From contig URQG01000084.1 of NCBI GenBank assembly GCA_900549895.1, positions 1 through 7,507 of the forward strand: DNA of 7,507 nt, written 5' to 3'. Numbering within the stretch: the stretch's first letter is position 1; each line of letters begins with the position of its first letter. The position numbers and the translations under genes are program-made. This document shows positions 6,632 through 7,507 of the stretch, piece after piece. This DNA comes from an uncultured Lachnobacterium sp. Lineage in GTDB: Bacteria > Bacillota > Clostridia > Lachnospirales > Lachnospiraceae. The notes under the pieces were generated by a model, which searched no databases, was not told where the DNA came from, and worked only from the letters and a program-made list of their open reading frames with translations.

Positions 6632-6742
6632 CCACAATCATCTCTTTCAAACAGCGCTCTCAGTCGGTGACGCTGTATTCCTGTCGACGCCCAATGATTG
6701 GAGTCTCCTTCAACGCATTTGTTTTTTATTTGTTTCTGTTTT

Positions 6743-6772
6743 ATCATACCGCAAAGCAAAATGCAAGAACTA
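6743..6772 (-). promoter_or_regulatory. Putative promoter of the T-box-aspS-gatCAB operon
   Basis: A good -10 hexamer, TATGAT (6748-6743), lies just before the T-box leader, placing a start near 6735-6737. The -35 is ambiguous. TTGCAT (6766-6761) is only 12 nt away, too close, while a 16-18 nt spacer falls on weak AGTTCT-like sequence around 6765-6772. The element sits only 2-5 nt beyond the HAD stop codon. Confidence 0.5.
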
Positions 6773-6774
6773 TT

Positions 6775-7425
6775 TTAAAAACTTGCAAAATATTTTTTTA
6801 AGCCAAAAAGAGAATCCTCATAACCATATAGGATTTTTCTCATTTCTTCATCCGCAGGCGTCTGATCCGGCACCATTACAACCTTGCATCCGGCATCGTA
6901 TGCACTATGTATTCCGTTTGGCGAATCTTCCACCGCCATACAATTTGCAGGATCCAGCCCCAGTTCCTTGCAAGTATGTAAATATATCTCCGGTCCCGGT
7001 TTGCCTATTTCTACCATGGATGCCGAAATAACCCGATCCAGCAGATCATACAATCCAATCTGTTTCAAATACGCATCTGCCCGCTGAATATTTGTGCTTG
7101 TGGCAACTGCTGTCACGATTCCCCGCTCTCGCAAAAATTTCAGAATTTCCTTTGCCCCCGGCTTTAACTGAATTCCCTCTTGTTCCACCAGCTCGTTAAA
7201 TTTCTTTTGTCTCACTTCACGCAACTTCTGATATTCCAGTTCTCCCCCAAACTCACTTTTAAGATAAGCCGAAGAAAACGGTCGGCCAAGGGAACGAAAG
7301 TTCAAAATCTGCGCATCCGTCGGATGATAACCGAAATGTTCCAGCGCATAGCGCCACGCCACTTTATAGTATTTCTCTGTATCGATCAGAGTTCCGTCCA
7401 TGTCAAAAATTACTGCTTTAATCAT
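6775..7425 (-). CDS. HAD-superfamily hydrolase, beta-phosphoglucomutase-like (subfamily IA)
   Basis: This is a complete 216-residue protein, a normal length for HAD subfamily IA phosphatases and phosphomutases. All four HAD motifs are visible: motif I FDMDGTLID (nucleophile D8, acid/base D10), motif II around VATSTN (107-112), motif III lysine K142 in GKPGPEIY, and motif IV EDSPNG (166-171) for Mg2+ binding. The helical cap is residues about 16-85. Family members dephosphorylate sugar phosphates or nucleotides in the cytoplasm, or interconvert beta-glucose 1- and 6-phosphate; the substrate cannot be read from the sequence. The ATG at 7425-7423 follows an AAAGGA-type ribosome binding site about 10 nt upstream. 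No intrinsic terminator is visible after the stop, and the next promoter overlaps its 3' end. No functional link to the tRNA genes downstream is evident. Confidence 0.92.
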   Translation of the reverse strand: MIKAVIFDMDGTLIDTEKYYKVAWRYALEHFGYHPTDAQILNFRSLGRPFSSAYLKSEFGGELEYQKLREVRQKKFNELVEQEGIQLKPGAKEILKFLRERGIVTAVATSTNIQRADAYLKQIGLYDLLDRVISASMVEIGKPGPEIYLHTCKELGLDPANCMAVEDSPNGIHSAYDAGCKVVMVPDQTPADEEMRKILYGYEDSLFGLKKYFASF

Positions 7426-7432
7426 AGTTTCT

Positions 7433-7507
7433 TTATCCTTTTATAATTTTTTGCTGTCTTAGGCGATTGCGAAACTCCTGTGGCGGCGTGCTCCGGCTGG
7501 GCTGACC
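7433..7507 (-). CDS. 3' end of an unidentified upstream gene, possibly AraC-type regulator (partial)
   Basis: An open minus-strand frame enters from the window edge and runs 24 codons to a TAA stop at 7435-7433. The visible tail contains PPQEFRNRLRQ and ends in a basic QQKIIKG. A 'P..(F/Y)R..L' pattern near the C-terminus is typical of the last helix of AraC/XylS DNA-binding domains, which is the only reason for the suggestion. The stop lies 7 nt upstream of the HAD start, and the HAD ribosome binding site overlaps the last codons, so the two would be cotranscribed if this gene is real. The fragment is GC-richer than the AT-rich HAD gene that follows. Chance open frame or a non-coding repeat remains possible with so few residues. 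Confidence 0.3.
   Translation of the reverse strand, partial: GQPSRSTPPQEFRNRLRQQKIIKG

Larger units (their letters stand above)
6452..6737 (-). promoter_or_regulatory. T-box riboswitch leader controlling aspS-gatCAB
   Basis: A T-box RNA binds a specific tRNA and senses whether it is charged; uncharged tRNA stabilises an antiterminator and lets transcription continue. The diagnostic T-box core GGGTGGTACCGCGG is at 6514-6501, with the acceptor-end-binding TGGT at 6511-6508. A terminator hairpin with T tail follows at 6484-6452. Upstream, Stem I can be drawn with a helix CAATCAT (6700-6694) against ATGATTG (6641-6635) and a distal helix ACAGCG (6676-6671) against CGCTGT (6656-6651). The conserved-looking GAAAGAGAT precedes the specifier area. 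A Stem III-like hairpin of GCGC arms around ACGTTAC is at 6567-6553. I could not find a clean AGTA loop-E motif on the 5' strand of Stem I, so the fold is approximate. The downstream operon makes charged Asp- and Asn-tRNA. Confidence 0.93.

Noticed and set aside
1..7507. CRISPR arrays, tRNA or rRNA genes, insertion sequences
   Set aside because: No direct-repeat arrays, cloverleaf-like segments, transposase frames or terminal inverted repeats were seen on either strand.

Overview
The window looks like a chromosomal segment from a Clostridia bacterium, most likely Lachnospiraceae. Support comes from strong AGGAGG-type ribosome binding sites, a T-box leader, the aspS-gatCAB gene set, and a clpX whose N-terminal half has the Lachnospiraceae-type zinc finger and Met/Asn-rich linker. 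This placement is inferred from protein character, not from a database search. All supported genes lie on the minus strand, so the biological order runs from high to low coordinates.

Upstream end (7507-6775): a 24-codon 3' tail of an unidentified gene (possibly an AraC-type regulator), then a beta-phosphoglucomutase-like HAD hydrolase. A promoter overlaps the end of the HAD gene and starts a roughly 290-nt T-box riboswitch (about 6737-6452), which ends in a conditional terminator.

Central operon (6251-873): aspS (short archaeal-type AspRS carrying both residues associated with a non-discriminating enzyme), a GNAT acetyltransferase-GatC fusion, gatA and gatB. Together they would charge tRNA-Asn with Asp (AspRS) and amidate the product to Asn-tRNA-Asn (GatCAB); GatCAB may also convert Glu-tRNA-Gln. 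The T-box candidate specifier loop contains GAAC, which overlaps an Asn codon (AAC) and a Glu codon (GAA). This is the arrangement described for the dual-specificity T-box of the Clostridium acetobutylicum transamidation operon. Two strong hairpins without a T tract lie between gatC and gatA, and an intrinsic terminator closes the operon at 785-817.

Downstream end (731-1): a consensus sigma-A promoter and a clpX cut by the window edge. Its first ~150 codons are Lachnospiraceae-like, but from about codon 153 the protein and codon use match Bacteroidetes (Prevotella-like) ClpX. The switch sits in a short conserved stretch, so an assembly chimera at a contig end is the leading explanation.

Most worth following up: the GNAT-GatC fusion, the T-box specifier, and the chimeric clpX.
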